From Lachnospiraceae bacterium (GTDB taxonomy: Bacteria > Bacillota > Clostridia > Lachnospirales > Lachnospiraceae), in contig JAILOV010000074.1 in assembly GCA_024690605.1 (NCBI GenBank), positions 1 through 35,426 on the forward strand: a stretch of 35,426 bases of DNA, written 5' to 3'. Under the pieces are notes generated by a model. The model worked only from the letters and a program-made list of their open reading frames with translations. It was not told where the DNA came from and did not search any database. Each line of letters begins with the position of its first letter. The first letter of the stretch is position 1. Position numbers and translations under genes: made by a program. This document shows positions 8,446 to 16,433 of the stretch, piece after piece.

Positions 8446-10272
8446 TCAGTTACCGGTGTATTCAACGATGACCGAACCGTCAAAGCTGTGTGTTTCGTCA
8501 TAGGCAACACCGGACTGTTCCGATTCCATGGCAAAGTAAGAGCTGTCCCATCCGTTGATGCCACCGGCACCGGCACAGTCTTTCTTTCCCTGTGAACCGC
8601 CCTGCCAGCCGGCACCGCCTCCTCCGCCGTCGACATGCCCGTTGTTGCCGCCGAGCTTGGATCCGGTCGCATTCCCGCCGTCGGAAGAAACGCGTCCGTT
8701 CCGCCCGTGTTCCGAGCTCTCATAGTTGCCTCCGCCACCACCGGCCGCTGCTGCGATCCGCTTAAGATCCAGATAGATCTCCGTACATCCGCCGCCGCTG
8801 CCGGACCAGTAGGCACTGCCGCCGCCGTTAAATCCGCCTTCCACAATGCCCGCCACCTTTTGCGCATCATTGCCGGAACCGCCGGTCAGGATCAGCACGC
8901 GCTGACCGACCTTGAGATCGACGGTACCGACCAGTTTCGCACCGTGTCCCTCACCGGAGCGGTCACGGAAATTGTCCGTACCGCCGTTGGCGCCGTAGAG
9001 CGTGAAACGGTAGCGACCGTCACAGGGAGCATGAAAAACCTGCAGGGTGTCGCTGAAATAGAAGGTGGTTTCCGGAGCTTTGTCCGGTGCCTGACCGGCA
9101 GGCATCGCAGCGGAACCGTCGCTGTTTTCAAGGTAATCCTTGAGTTCCGTTGATGAAAGCCTGTTCTGGGAACTGAGGTTCACCAGAGATTTGTCCAGCA
9201 CCGTTTTGCGCAGGAGATACTGATAAGCATCCGTTTCAATCCCCTGACCGTCGGCGGTAAACGAGCAGACCGGCGTTCCCTCCGCAATGAAAGGCATATC
9301 ACGCGAAAGCTGGAACTGTCCGTCAAAGACACTCTGCGCCGAACCGTCCGTGATCCTCACCACGCGGTCAAAGGTAATGCCGTCCGCTGTATATGGCGTG
9401 TAGATATATTTATCATGCGGATCGAATGCCAGGATCCCGGCCTCCGTATCCAGAACCTTCGCAGCTGTTCCGTCATCGGAGGCGGCATAGATCGCGGCAC
9501 CGGCATTGTTGTTCTTAAAACAGACAAGCTCCGGATCTTCACCGTTATCCAGATCATAGAGCAGATATCCCGAATAGGAGGAACCGTCCTGCCCGAGCGT
9601 CTGTAGAAATGCTTTTCGCCAGGCGGCAAGCTCTTCTTCAGCCTGTTCTTCTTCGGGTTCTTCCGCGTCCTGACCGTCATCGGAATCCTCATCTTTATCC
9701 TGTTCCTTATCTTCTGCTTCATCCTCGTCTTCATCTTCATCTTCGTCGTCATCCGCGACTGTCCGGGATGAGCTGCCGAAAGGAAGCGAAAAAGGAAGCA
9801 GGTCAAAATGCGCGAGCGCAAGGATACCGCCGCCGACAAGCAGGAAGAAAAGAATGACCAGCAGGACGATGAGCAGCACCGGACTCTTCTCGGCAGTCCG
9901 GGAATGTGCACCCGAAGCGGAACGGGATACACCGGCGTTCTTACCGATCCGCTCATCCGTCTTCGCGATCGACTCGGAGACCGGTTTGACGCGTTCCGGC
10001 GCAGGCGTTGCCTGATTGGCAAAAAGAAGCGGGGTCCCGTCTTTTTTGCAGAATTTTACATCCTCCCCATAGGAGGTGCCGCAATTGGGGCAGATCTTGC
10101 CGGCAGGCTTGATCTGCGCCGGAGCCGGCTCCTCGATCAGGACCGTACTCTCCTCATCAGGAACCGCGTTCTCTTCAGGCTCGACCGGTGCCTCTTCCAG
10201 CGGGGTCCCGTCGAGCTTGCAGAATTTCATCTGGTCATCATAGATCTTTCCGCATTTCGGACATCTTTTCAT
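8446..10272 (-). CDS. Double zinc-ribbon, transmembrane, glycine-rich ectodomain protein
   Basis: This 608-residue protein carries two short zinc ribbons of the form CPxCG...FCxxDGTPL at residues 4-24 and 61-82. A linker with ESTVLIEEP follows, then a membrane helix at about 131-155. An acidic tract of Asp and Glu spans about 174-214, and a middle domain contains YLLYDLDNGEDPELV. From about 400 on, the glycine-rich domain begins FSDTLQVFHAPCDGRYRFTLYGA, the hallmark of the bacterial glycine-rich (ALK-type) family, and continues with poly-Gly stretches. The zinc ribbons should be cytoplasmic and the rest outside the membrane. A surface or adhesive role is plausible but unproven. It starts 13 bp after the zinc-ribbon/DUF898-like gene and ends 11 bp before the kinase gene, so kinase and ribbon domains may meet on the cytoplasmic face. 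Confidence 0.85.
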   Translation of the reverse strand: MKRCPKCGKIYDDQMKFCKLDGTPLEEAPVEPEENAVPDEESTVLIEEPAPAQIKPAGKICPNCGTSYGEDVKFCKKDGTPLLFANQATPAPERVKPVSESIAKTDERIGKNAGVSRSASGAHSRTAEKSPVLLIVLLVILFFLLVGGGILALAHFDLLPFSLPFGSSSRTVADDDEDEDEDEDEAEDKEQDKDEDSDDGQDAEEPEEEQAEEELAAWRKAFLQTLGQDGSSYSGYLLYDLDNGEDPELVCFKNNNAGAAIYAASDDGTAAKVLDTEAGILAFDPHDKYIYTPYTADGITFDRVVRITDGSAQSVFDGQFQLSRDMPFIAEGTPVCSFTADGQGIETDAYQYLLRKTVLDKSLVNLSSQNRLSSTELKDYLENSDGSAAMPAGQAPDKAPETTFYFSDTLQVFHAPCDGRYRFTLYGANGGTDNFRDRSGEGHGAKLVGTVDLKVGQRVLILTGGSGNDAQKVAGIVEGGFNGGGSAYWSGSGGGCTEIYLDLKRIAAAAGGGGGNYESSEHGRNGRVSSDGGNATGSKLGGNNGHVDGGGGGAGWQGGSQGKKDCAGAGGINGWDSSYFAMESEQSGVAYDETHSFDGSVIVEYTGN

Positions 10273-10285
10273 CGCTGACTGCCTT

Positions 10286-11797
10286 TCAGGATGCTACAGG
10301 AATGTTGCCGGTCGACTGGATGCGCGTGTGGCTCACAAAATAGCGGTTGAAGGAACACACTGCCCAGGGGGTATAAATACCGCAGGTGATGCCGCAAAGC
10401 AGGATATTCACGATATAAGTGCCGAACAGACCGCCGCCGGTTCCTTCATAGAGATAACGATCCGTATGAACGACCGTGTTCTTGAGCATATATTTCTTCA
10501 CCATGGTGTTGGCCCAGGGCGTTCCGAAACCGCAGGTGATGAAAGTGAGCAGGCCGGAAATGATCGCCGTTCCAAGGTATTCCGCGACGGAACCGGTGAA
10601 GAAGGAATCCGGATAGGCATCGCTCGTGGGGATCTCGCAGCCGACATAAGTCGTGTGCTTGGCCACCCATTTCTGATAATCGACCATCGGCACCTGCAGG
10701 AAAGAATAGATGCCGCAGGTAATGATCGAGAGCAGGATCCACTTGATCCAGTGACCGATCAGTTGTCCGCCGGTACCGTTAAAGGAAAGGCGCTTTCCGC
10801 CGATCACGGTGTGGGACTTTTCCCAGCGCAGCCACTTGCAGAGCAGCCAGGGTGTTGCGATCGTGCAGGTAACGATAGACAGAAGGATGATAATGATATA
10901 GAGGCCGAGGACCTCGAATCCGTTGCCGTCAAAATAGGATGCATTCGGATCGCCCGCTGCGACCGGCTGACCGACAGGGCCGACAGCGGTCGGAACAGGT
11001 GCGACCGCAGCGGAAGAAGTGCCGGAAGCTGCCGTTTTTTCGGCGGCTTTGGTTTCGCGCTCGGCTGCCGCGATCTCTCGGGTTCTGTTTATAACGGACT
11101 TGATCTTTTGAAAATCACCGGCCAGATCCACGGGACCGTGCAGACCGACATGATCCATATAAACCTTGACCAGCAGATCCATGCCGATAATGACAGCCGC
11201 AAGGCCAAAAATCGTCCGCAGCGCGACCACAAGGATCGGGCTGTAACGGCGAAGGAACAGAATCGACATGACGAGCGTCAGGGCCGAGACGATAAAGCCG
11301 ATATACAGAGCCTGCTTGTCATTGTCCGTACGCCTTCCCAGTGAGAACACAAGGCCGCAGATCTCCGCGATGGAAAGGACCAGGGTCAGGATCACCAGGA
11401 TCATCCGGATCACACGGAAAACCGTCTGCAGGATCTGGAAAAAGGCGCCAAGAACTAACGGAAGGCCGGAGAGAAGACCAAACACACTGATGACAACAGT
11501 AAAGACAAACGTGCAGATCGGAAGAACGCAGAGGATCCCGGCAAGGAATTCCGTCAGCTTAAGAAGATCCTTGTTCTTAAATGCCGACTTGATCGCATCG
11601 GCAACGCCGCTCTCCGCATCGACCGTTCCGGTCCAGGACGTTCCCGAAGAGCTCCCCGTATAGGAAGACGATGAAGAACCGCTCTCCTCTGACTTCGGCG
11701 TCATCTGCGGTACACCGCTGCTTTCCTGTTTAGCTCCGCAGTTGGCGCAGAATGCTGCGCCGTCAGGATTCTCATTTCCGCAATTCCAGCAAAACAT
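10286..11797 (-). CDS. Zinc-ribbon polytopic membrane protein, DUF898/YjgN-like
   Basis: This 503-residue protein begins with a zinc ribbon (MFCWNCGNENPDGAAFCANC) and a Ser-rich linker (about 24-60). Several membrane helices fill the first half. The C-terminal half repeats a unit with the pattern FNGTGGQLIGHWIKWILLSI-TCGIY and, later, YEGTGGGLFGTYIVNILL-GITCGIYTPW. That repeat resembles the DUF898 (YjgN) membrane family, whose function is not known. The start has a clear AAGGAGG ribbon-proximal ribosome-binding site. It lies 55 bp downstream of the DUF2752 gene and 13 bp upstream of the glycine-rich protein. The family call on the C-terminal half is from pattern memory and should be checked by profile search. 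Confidence 0.8.
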   Translation of the reverse strand: MFCWNCGNENPDGAAFCANCGAKQESSGVPQMTPKSEESGSSSSSYTGSSSGTSWTGTVDAESGVADAIKSAFKNKDLLKLTEFLAGILCVLPICTFVFTVVISVFGLLSGLPLVLGAFFQILQTVFRVIRMILVILTLVLSIAEICGLVFSLGRRTDNDKQALYIGFIVSALTLVMSILFLRRYSPILVVALRTIFGLAAVIIGMDLLVKVYMDHVGLHGPVDLAGDFQKIKSVINRTREIAAAERETKAAEKTAASGTSSAAVAPVPTAVGPVGQPVAAGDPNASYFDGNGFEVLGLYIIIILLSIVTCTIATPWLLCKWLRWEKSHTVIGGKRLSFNGTGGQLIGHWIKWILLSIITCGIYSFLQVPMVDYQKWVAKHTTYVGCEIPTSDAYPDSFFTGSVAEYLGTAIISGLLTFITCGFGTPWANTMVKKYMLKNTVVHTDRYLYEGTGGGLFGTYIVNILLCGITCGIYTPWAVCSFNRYFVSHTRIQSTGNIPVAS

Positions 11798-11852
11798 AGT
11801 TTCTCCTCCTTATCTTTCCGTCGATCTTGCGATCGATCATTTCACGACGGGA

Positions 11853-12266
11853 TCATCCGTTCAGATTCCGCAGAACGGCAAACAGAACGGCCGCGATCAG
11901 CAATATGGTGAATACCGCGGTTTCCGCGATCGAAAATTCAGTCACACCGTTCTTCACATAGACATGCGCCCGATAAAACGCGTAAAGTAATGCAAATGGC
12001 AAAAGAACAAAAACAAAAGGGTTCGCCGAAAACGCACCGGCAAGATCGAATTTTGCGAGGGAAAGAAACAGATGGCTGATGCCGCAGCCCGGGCAGGAAT
12101 ACCCGGTAAGGAGCTTCACCGGACAGGGGATCCCCAGATGGGTGATCGAGATAAACAGATAGTAAGCGGCACCGATCGCCAGGATCTCTGCCACCGTTCT
12201 GCGTACATACCGACGTCTGATCGTCCGTTCCGCTGATATCCGCTCTTCTTCCATGCTCCCGACCAT
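11853..12266 (-). CDS. DUF2752 membrane protein
   Basis: This product of about 137 residues has a cytoplasmic N-terminus (MEEERISAERTIRRR) and about three membrane helices. It has the DUF2752 signature CPVKLLTGYSCPGCGISH, followed by an amphipathic NPF segment. The two CP/CPGCG cysteine pairs are intact. DUF2752 proteins are small membrane proteins of unknown function. A longer frame from a TTG at 12305 is ruled out because the promoter -10 box lies just downstream of that codon. I chose ATG 12266; ATG 12254 is also possible. It is the first gene of the kinase/zinc-ribbon cluster. Confidence 0.8.
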   Translation of the reverse strand: MVGSMEEERISAERTIRRRYVRRTVAEILAIGAAYYLFISITHLGIPCPVKLLTGYSCPGCGISHLFLSLAKFDLAGAFSANPFVFVLLPFALLYAFYRAHVYVKNGVTEFSIAETAVFTILLIAAVLFAVLRNLNG

Positions 12267-12293
12267 TTTCCCGTTGACACAAAAAGCAAGGAA

Positions 12294-12322
12294 ATTATAC
12301 AGCAAGCCCCGATCAACGTCAA
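12294..12322 (-). promoter_or_regulatory. Sigma-A promoter of the DUF2752/zinc-ribbon/kinase cluster
   Basis: On the minus strand, TTGACG (12317-12322), a 17-base spacer and a consensus TATAAT (12294-12299) sit between folC and the DUF2752 gene. This is among the best promoters in the window. It leaves a leader of only about 20-30 bases and is the only good promoter I see for genes down to 6048. Confidence 0.8.
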
Positions 12323-12340
12323 TTCCCTGACCGGTGTTCT

Positions 12341-13717
12341 TTACGCGTCATTTTGAGCGTTTTCGATACCCGATAGGATCTCTCCCACCTGATACAGAGA
12401 ACCGAAGGCAAGGATGACCGGCGATGTCTGCCGGACAACAGATCCACGATCCCCGGCATCGTACCACAGTTCAAAAGAACGCTTCAGTCCGTGATGAACA
12501 TCGGCACAGGTTTCCGAAGGACAGGAAAAACGGTCTTTGATCTCCTGCAGAAGGAGTTCTGCGGATAAAGAGCGCTCTTCATCCGGAGAAACAGCAAGAA
12601 AATGAAGGACCTGTCCATGATCGAACACACCCGCGAGGATATCCAGCATCTCCCGATAGTTTTTGTCTGCCATGACGCCCATCAAAAAGATCAGCGGACG
12701 ATCGGGGAAGGCTGATCTCATGCTGGATGCAAGGGCCTGCACGCCGTTCGGATTGTGTGCGCCGTCGATGATGAGCAGCGGCTCCTGGCTGAGAATCTGA
12801 AACCGGCCGGGCCACCGGACCTGTAAAAGTCCCTGACGGACAGCCTCCTCGCTGATCCGGAGCCCTTGTCTGCCGGTCAGGATGTCAATGACATCCAGAA
12901 CCGCTGCCGCGTTTTTGACCTGGTAGGTTCCGGACAGGGACAGACGAAGATCCATTCTGCCCCTGTAGGAAAAGGTCTGACCGTTCAGGACCGGTCCGTC
13001 TGCGCTGTCCTGCAGTTTTTTAATGGAAAGCAGGGATCTGTCGGTCACGACAAGCTTTGCACCGCGTTCGATGCAGACCTGACGCACGACCGCATCCGCT
13101 TCCGAAGACTGTGCATAGAGAACCGCGTCACATGCCGGTTTGATGATGCCGGCTTTTTCGAAGGCGATCTTTTCAATCGTGTCGCCAAGCTGCTGTGTGT
13201 GTTCGAGACCGATATTCATGATGAGTGCACAGAGCGGTCTGTCGATCACGTTGGTCGCATCAAGTCTCCCTCCGAGCCCGACTTCCAATACAACGATCTC
13301 GCACTGTTTTTTGAAGAACCAGAGAAAAGCAAACGCCGTAAAAAGCTCAAAGATCCTGGGCTTTTCCTTCATACCGGCTGCCGCTGCCCGGATCTCGGCT
13401 GCCGTTTCCGAAAACTCTGTATCGGTGACATCGATGCCGTCAACGGCAAACCGCTCGTTTATCCGTATAAGATGCGGTGAGATATAGCGTCCCGTGCGAT
13501 ATCCCGCACATTGCAGGATAGCGGAAAGCATGGCGGCTGCGCTCCCCTTTCCGTTTGTTCCGGCAATATGGACAAAACGAAGGTTTCTTTGCGGATTGCC
13601 GAGAAGACCGAGAAGTTCTTTGATCCTGTAAAGACCGGCACCGGAATCATTGCGTTCGGCAAGGAGTCCTGCCTGCGAAACGGGGGAAAGAAGCGAGATC
13701 GCCTCATCCCAGGTCAA
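12341..13717 (-). CDS. folC: Folylpolyglutamate synthase / dihydrofolate synthase
   Basis: FolC adds glutamate to folates, and in many bacteria also makes dihydrofolate, so that folate is retained in the cell. The sequence shows the Mur-ligase-like P-loop FVHIAGTNGKGSAAAML (about 48-64), the conserved YISPHLIRINERF, VLEVGLGGRLDATNVI, LEHTQQLGDTIEKIAFEKAGI, and the C-terminal domain with LLIIDGAHNPNGVQAL. The length (458) is normal. It starts with TTG at 13717, overlapping the folT stop as TTGA, with AAAGGAG seven bases before. Coupling with folT puts it under the THF riboswitch. The context is uptake followed by trapping of folate. Confidence 0.95.
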   Translation of the reverse strand: MTWDEAISLLSPVSQAGLLAERNDSGAGLYRIKELLGLLGNPQRNLRFVHIAGTNGKGSAAAMLSAILQCAGYRTGRYISPHLIRINERFAVDGIDVTDTEFSETAAEIRAAAAGMKEKPRIFELFTAFAFLWFFKKQCEIVVLEVGLGGRLDATNVIDRPLCALIMNIGLEHTQQLGDTIEKIAFEKAGIIKPACDAVLYAQSSEADAVVRQVCIERGAKLVVTDRSLLSIKKLQDSADGPVLNGQTFSYRGRMDLRLSLSGTYQVKNAAAVLDVIDILTGRQGLRISEEAVRQGLLQVRWPGRFQILSQEPLLIIDGAHNPNGVQALASSMRSAFPDRPLIFLMGVMADKNYREMLDILAGVFDHGQVLHFLAVSPDEERSLSAELLLQEIKDRFSCPSETCADVHHGLKRSFELWYDAGDRGSVVRQTSPVILAFGSLYQVGEILSGIENAQNDA

Positions 13718-14262
13718 GACCGGTCTCCTTTATGAAAATATGGCTGAATGGTGTGTTCGACCACATGGAGGACAGCGTAAAGAAGCAGCGTATCCACCGG
13801 CAGCATGATCGCGTTGGATAGAAGGCGCCCCGGCAGGATCGCCAGGATCGCTTTGTCATAGAGGATCTTGAGCCAGAGTGTGTTGAGAACAATGTTGACA
13901 AACACTTTGATCATCAGCTGTGCCAGAAAGATCCGCAGCAGCGTCGGCTTTTTCTTATAGAGGAACAGGCCGTAGATCAGTCCACCCAATGCCGCGCTGA
14001 TCGTGAAGCCGGGAAAGAACACACCGCTCGGTTTGATGAGATATTTGATGATGTCGAGGGCACCGCCGAAGATCGCGCCGACGGAAGGACCGAACAGGTA
14101 TGCCACGATCTGATTGGGAAGACCGGAAAACCCGATACGGATATAGGGACCGAGGTCAATGCTCGCGACATAATTGAGCGCGATGGCAAGCGCCGCCATC
14201 ATGCCGCAAAAGGTCACTGCTCTGAGATTCCTGAATTCTTCGAGAGATTTTTTAAAGATCAT
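13714..14262 (-). CDS. folT: Folate ECF transporter substrate-binding subunit FolT
   Basis: This 182-residue membrane protein has about six helices and carries the FolT pattern LRAVTFCGMMAALAIALNY, IRIGFSGLPNQIVAYLFGP and GGALDIIKYLIKPSG. FolT binds folate and works with the shared ECF ATPases and EcfT, which are not in this window. A longer frame reaches 14433, but it would read through the riboswitch. The ATG at 14262 has a GGGGGG ribosome-binding site nine bases upstream and gives the usual family length. The gene is preceded by a THF riboswitch and its own promoter, and overlaps folC by four bases. Confidence 0.93.
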   Translation of the reverse strand: MIFKKSLEEFRNLRAVTFCGMMAALAIALNYVASIDLGPYIRIGFSGLPNQIVAYLFGPSVGAIFGGALDIIKYLIKPSGVFFPGFTISAALGGLIYGLFLYKKKPTLLRIFLAQLMIKVFVNIVLNTLWLKILYDKAILAILPGRLLSNAIMLPVDTLLLYAVLHVVEHTIQPYFHKGDRS

Positions 14263-14317
14263 AAAAATGCGCCCCCCTTTCGCAGAATCACCAACCACGT
14301 CGGGAAGCGTGTGCTCC

Positions 14318-14432
14318 TCAGCAGCGGGATGCGGAACCGTCACCGCGGTATGCTGGATCATGTCCTGCCCTTCGTCCGTCCGGCAACTCCCTGTCCGGAC
14401 GGCACTTGACGCGCCGGTTCCTACTCTGCTCA
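14318..14432 (-). promoter_or_regulatory. Tetrahydrofolate (THF) riboswitch
   Basis: On the minus strand, the RNA pairs AGCAG (14426-14430) with CTGCT (14320-14324). A second stem pairs GGAACCG with CGGTTCC, and an eight-pair hairpin joins CCGTCCGG and CCGGACGG. Conserved THF-aptamer joining segments are present: AGAGTAG, GCGTCAAGTG, GACGAAG, GCGGTGA and GCATCCC. It lies directly upstream of folT, the usual setting for this riboswitch class. Downstream, CGCTTCCC could pair with the ribosome-binding region GGGGGGCG, which suggests translational control. That last step is inference. Confidence 0.92.
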
Positions 14433-14467
14433 TGCCGCTGAAAGCGGCTTTTCATATAAACGGCTCT

Positions 14468-14496
14468 ATTCTAGACCGTATGGTTCACGGTGTCAA
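14468..14496 (-). promoter_or_regulatory. Promoter of the folT-folC riboswitch transcript
   Basis: The minus strand shows TTGACA (14491-14496), 17 bases, then TAGAAT (14468-14473), with the aptamer starting about 35 bases further on. The -35 box contains the TGA stop codon of the upstream alkD gene. Confidence 0.78.
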
Positions 14497-15215
14497 GAAT
14501 GAACGGTATTCTCTTTGTCATTCCGGCGAAGCGTTCTGAGATATGCTTTATGATCCTCGGAAACGCGGAAGCTTTCCAGCGCCTTTCGGATGGTTTGACG
14601 GTGTGTCCACGGATCCAGGCGGTGCTCCTCAAGATAAACGATCGCCGTCTCCCACTGCTTGGCCAATGCCGTTGCAAAGTACCAGGCGATCTCCATATGG
14701 ATATAGTATTCCTCCGAGCGAACGGATGCGACCATTTCCATATATTCCGGCCGGAAATCCGCATCGAGAAAATGCTGCATGAGCATGCCGATCGCAAAAC
14801 GGACCGTGTAGACATGATCCGACTGCAGCCAGATCTTCACATGTTTCAGAAGTTCCGGTTTATACTTCTTAAAGATCTTCGGCGACATCTGGTCGCAGGT
14901 CGCCCAGTTATCAACGAAGGGTAGAAACGTCTCGACCAGGGAAAAGCAGCGTTCCCTGTCCTTTTCGATCGAAAGAAGAAAGGCATGCAGCTGATTCTCG
15001 TCAAAATAGGTATGCGGAAGTCTTTTCAGAAATCTCTCGGCTTCCTCTGTCGCATACAGCTTTTTGGCCAGAGCACGAAGTACGGGCGTACGAACGCCGA
15101 TCATGGCGTCTTCATCGATACCGGGGATCAGTTTTTTCTGGAAATCCCGATAGGCGGTATCCTGCAGTGCAAACAGCCGCGCCTGTATCCGATCTGCGGA
15201 TGGTTCCTTTTTCAT
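14493..15215 (-). CDS. DNA alkylation repair protein, AlkD-like
   Basis: This 240-residue all-helical protein matches the AlkD/HEAT-repeat glycosylase family (DNA alkylation repair enzyme). Seen: IGVRTPVLRALAKKL, FDENQLHAFLLS, FVDNWATCDQMSPKIFKK, the MEIAWYFATALAKQWE segment, and WTHRQTIRKALESFRVSEDHKAYLRTL. Members remove bulky or positively charged alkylated bases. The conserved Trp and Asp of VDNWATCD and the C-terminal basic motif are present. It starts one base after the gpsA stop, so it is probably the last gene of that transcript. A folT promoter begins within its stop codon. Confidence 0.9.
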   Translation of the reverse strand: MKKEPSADRIQARLFALQDTAYRDFQKKLIPGIDEDAMIGVRTPVLRALAKKLYATEEAERFLKRLPHTYFDENQLHAFLLSIEKDRERCFSLVETFLPFVDNWATCDQMSPKIFKKYKPELLKHVKIWLQSDHVYTVRFAIGMLMQHFLDADFRPEYMEMVASVRSEEYYIHMEIAWYFATALAKQWETAIVYLEEHRLDPWTHRQTIRKALESFRVSEDHKAYLRTLRRNDKENTVHS

Positions 15216-15216
15216 G

Positions 15217-16224
15217 TCAGATTGACTCCGCTTTTCGATCCCTGAGCATCAGATCGGCAACGGCATCCGCGGGCTTTTTATCCTCAAACAGCACGCGGTA
15301 GACCTCGGTGATGATCGGCATCTCGATCCCGAATTTCTGCGAGAGCAGGAAAGCCGCCTTCGCGGAATTGACGCCTTCGACGACCATTTTCACCTCTTCG
15401 CACGCTTCCTTGGGTGTCCGGCCCTGACCGATCAGGATACCTGCGCGGCGGTTCCTGGAATGCATGGAAGCACAGGTGACGATCAGATCACCGATACCCG
15501 TGAGACCGGAAAAGGTCTCCGCTTCCGCCCCCATAGCGACACCGAGCCGCGTGATCTCAGCGATCCCGCGGGTGATCATCGCAGCCTTCGTGTTGTCGCC
15601 ATAGCCGATGCCGTCGGCGACACCGGCAGCAAGAGCGATCACGTTTTTTAATGCGCCGCCCAGCTCAACACCGCGCATGTCACTGCCGGTATAGACACGG
15701 AAAACAGGATTCATGAAGATCTCCTGCACCTGAAGAGCCGCGGCGGGATCTGCCGACGCCGCAACGATCGCTGTCGGCATGCCTCGCCCCACCTCCTCCG
15801 CATGAGAGGGACCGGAAAGAACCGTGATGCGCGGTGATCGCTCTCGCAGTTCTTCGGCGATCACATCAGACAGAAGGGAAAGCGACTGTTCCTCAATGCC
15901 CTTGGCGCAGTCGACAAGAAGCGCGCCATCAGGAAAAAAAGGGCACATGATGCGGAGTGTTTCCCGCACGTGAATGGAAGGGACGACCAGGACCGCCGCA
16001 TCGACACCGGCAAGTGCGGTTTCCATCGAATCCGTAAAGGATACGTTGTCAGGGAGGATCACCCCCGGAAGTTTGTCGGGATTGCCGTGCGCTTGTGCGA
16101 GAGACACGGCGTGCGCATGACTTCTCGTCCAGACAGTGACTGCGTGGCCGTTATCCGACAGGAGTCTTGCCAGTGCGATGCCAAAGCTCCCTGCTCCGAT
16201 GATCCCGATCTTTTTTTTCGACAT
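15217..16224 (-). CDS. gpsA: NAD(P)+-dependent glycerol-3-phosphate dehydrogenase
   Basis: GpsA reduces dihydroxyacetone phosphate to sn-glycerol 3-phosphate for membrane lipid synthesis. The sequence has the N-terminal Rossmann motif IGIIGAGSFGIALARLL, VLSGPSHAEEVGRGMPTA, the catalytic Lys segment LGGALKNVIALAAGVADG, GDNTKAAMITRGIAEITRLG and GLTGIGDLIVTC, and is 335 residues long, all as expected. AGAGGAAG precedes the ATG. It supplies the substrate of PlsY, coded further upstream at 18214. The two genes are commonly adjacent in Clostridia but are separated here by three accessory genes. Confidence 0.96.
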   Translation of the reverse strand: MSKKKIGIIGAGSFGIALARLLSDNGHAVTVWTRSHAHAVSLAQAHGNPDKLPGVILPDNVSFTDSMETALAGVDAAVLVVPSIHVRETLRIMCPFFPDGALLVDCAKGIEEQSLSLLSDVIAEELRERSPRITVLSGPSHAEEVGRGMPTAIVAASADPAAALQVQEIFMNPVFRVYTGSDMRGVELGGALKNVIALAAGVADGIGYGDNTKAAMITRGIAEITRLGVAMGAEAETFSGLTGIGDLIVTCASMHSRNRRAGILIGQGRTPKEACEEVKMVVEGVNSAKAAFLLSQKFGIEMPIITEVYRVLFEDKKPADAVADLMLRDRKAESI

Positions 16225-16236
16225 CCGTTCTTCCTC

Positions 16237-16416
16237 TCAGGTCCCCTGATGCTTCACGATCTGATATTCATCGCCGCCGCGGTAATAGACGCATTCCCCG
16301 GCATGTCCAGTCAGGAAACGGTACATATCATCCTCATCGAGTCCCGCGCCGCAGACATAGCAGTCGCAATCCTCGTCATAGGCATAGTACATGCAGGTTT
16401 CACAGGGATCGCCCAT
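16237..16416 (-). CDS. Small Cys-rich protein, DUF6472-like
   Basis: This 59-residue protein begins MGDPCETCMYYAYDEDCDCY, has the middle motif LDEDDMYRFL, and ends with ECVYYRGGDEYQIV. I recognise the pattern CxxCxYYxYDE...DEDxxxRF...C.YY..GDEY as the clostridial DUF6472 family, whose function is unknown. The Cys pairs (C5, C8, C17, C19, C22, C42) could bind a metal. The ATG at 16416 has an AGAGGTG ribosome-binding site. An overlapping ATG four bases earlier is in another frame and stops soon. It lies 12 bases before gpsA and 17 after the His/Ser-rich gene. The family name is from memory; the reading frame itself is well supported by its composition. Confidence 0.75.
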   Translation of the reverse strand: MGDPCETCMYYAYDEDCDCYVCGAGLDEDDMYRFLTGHAGECVYYRGGDEYQIVKHQGT

Positions 16417-16433
16417 CCATCACCTCTGTTCTC

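Noticed and set aside
9690..9770. Simple-sequence tract rich in TCATC and TCTTC
   Set aside because: It codes the Asp/Glu tract of the zinc-ribbon/glycine-rich protein and needs no separate explanation.
12267..12305. TTG start for the DUF2752 gene at 12305
   Set aside because: The TATAAT of the promoter lies immediately after this codon, so it would not be in the mRNA.
14263..14433. N-terminal extension of folT by 57 residues
   Set aside because: It would translate the THF riboswitch, and the family length and ribosome-binding site support ATG 14262.
14434..14452. GCCGCTGAAAGCGGCTTTT as a terminator on the plus strand
   Set aside because: No plus-strand gene ends nearby. On the minus strand it lies at the 5' end of the riboswitch leader, where it may be a stabilising 5' hairpin.
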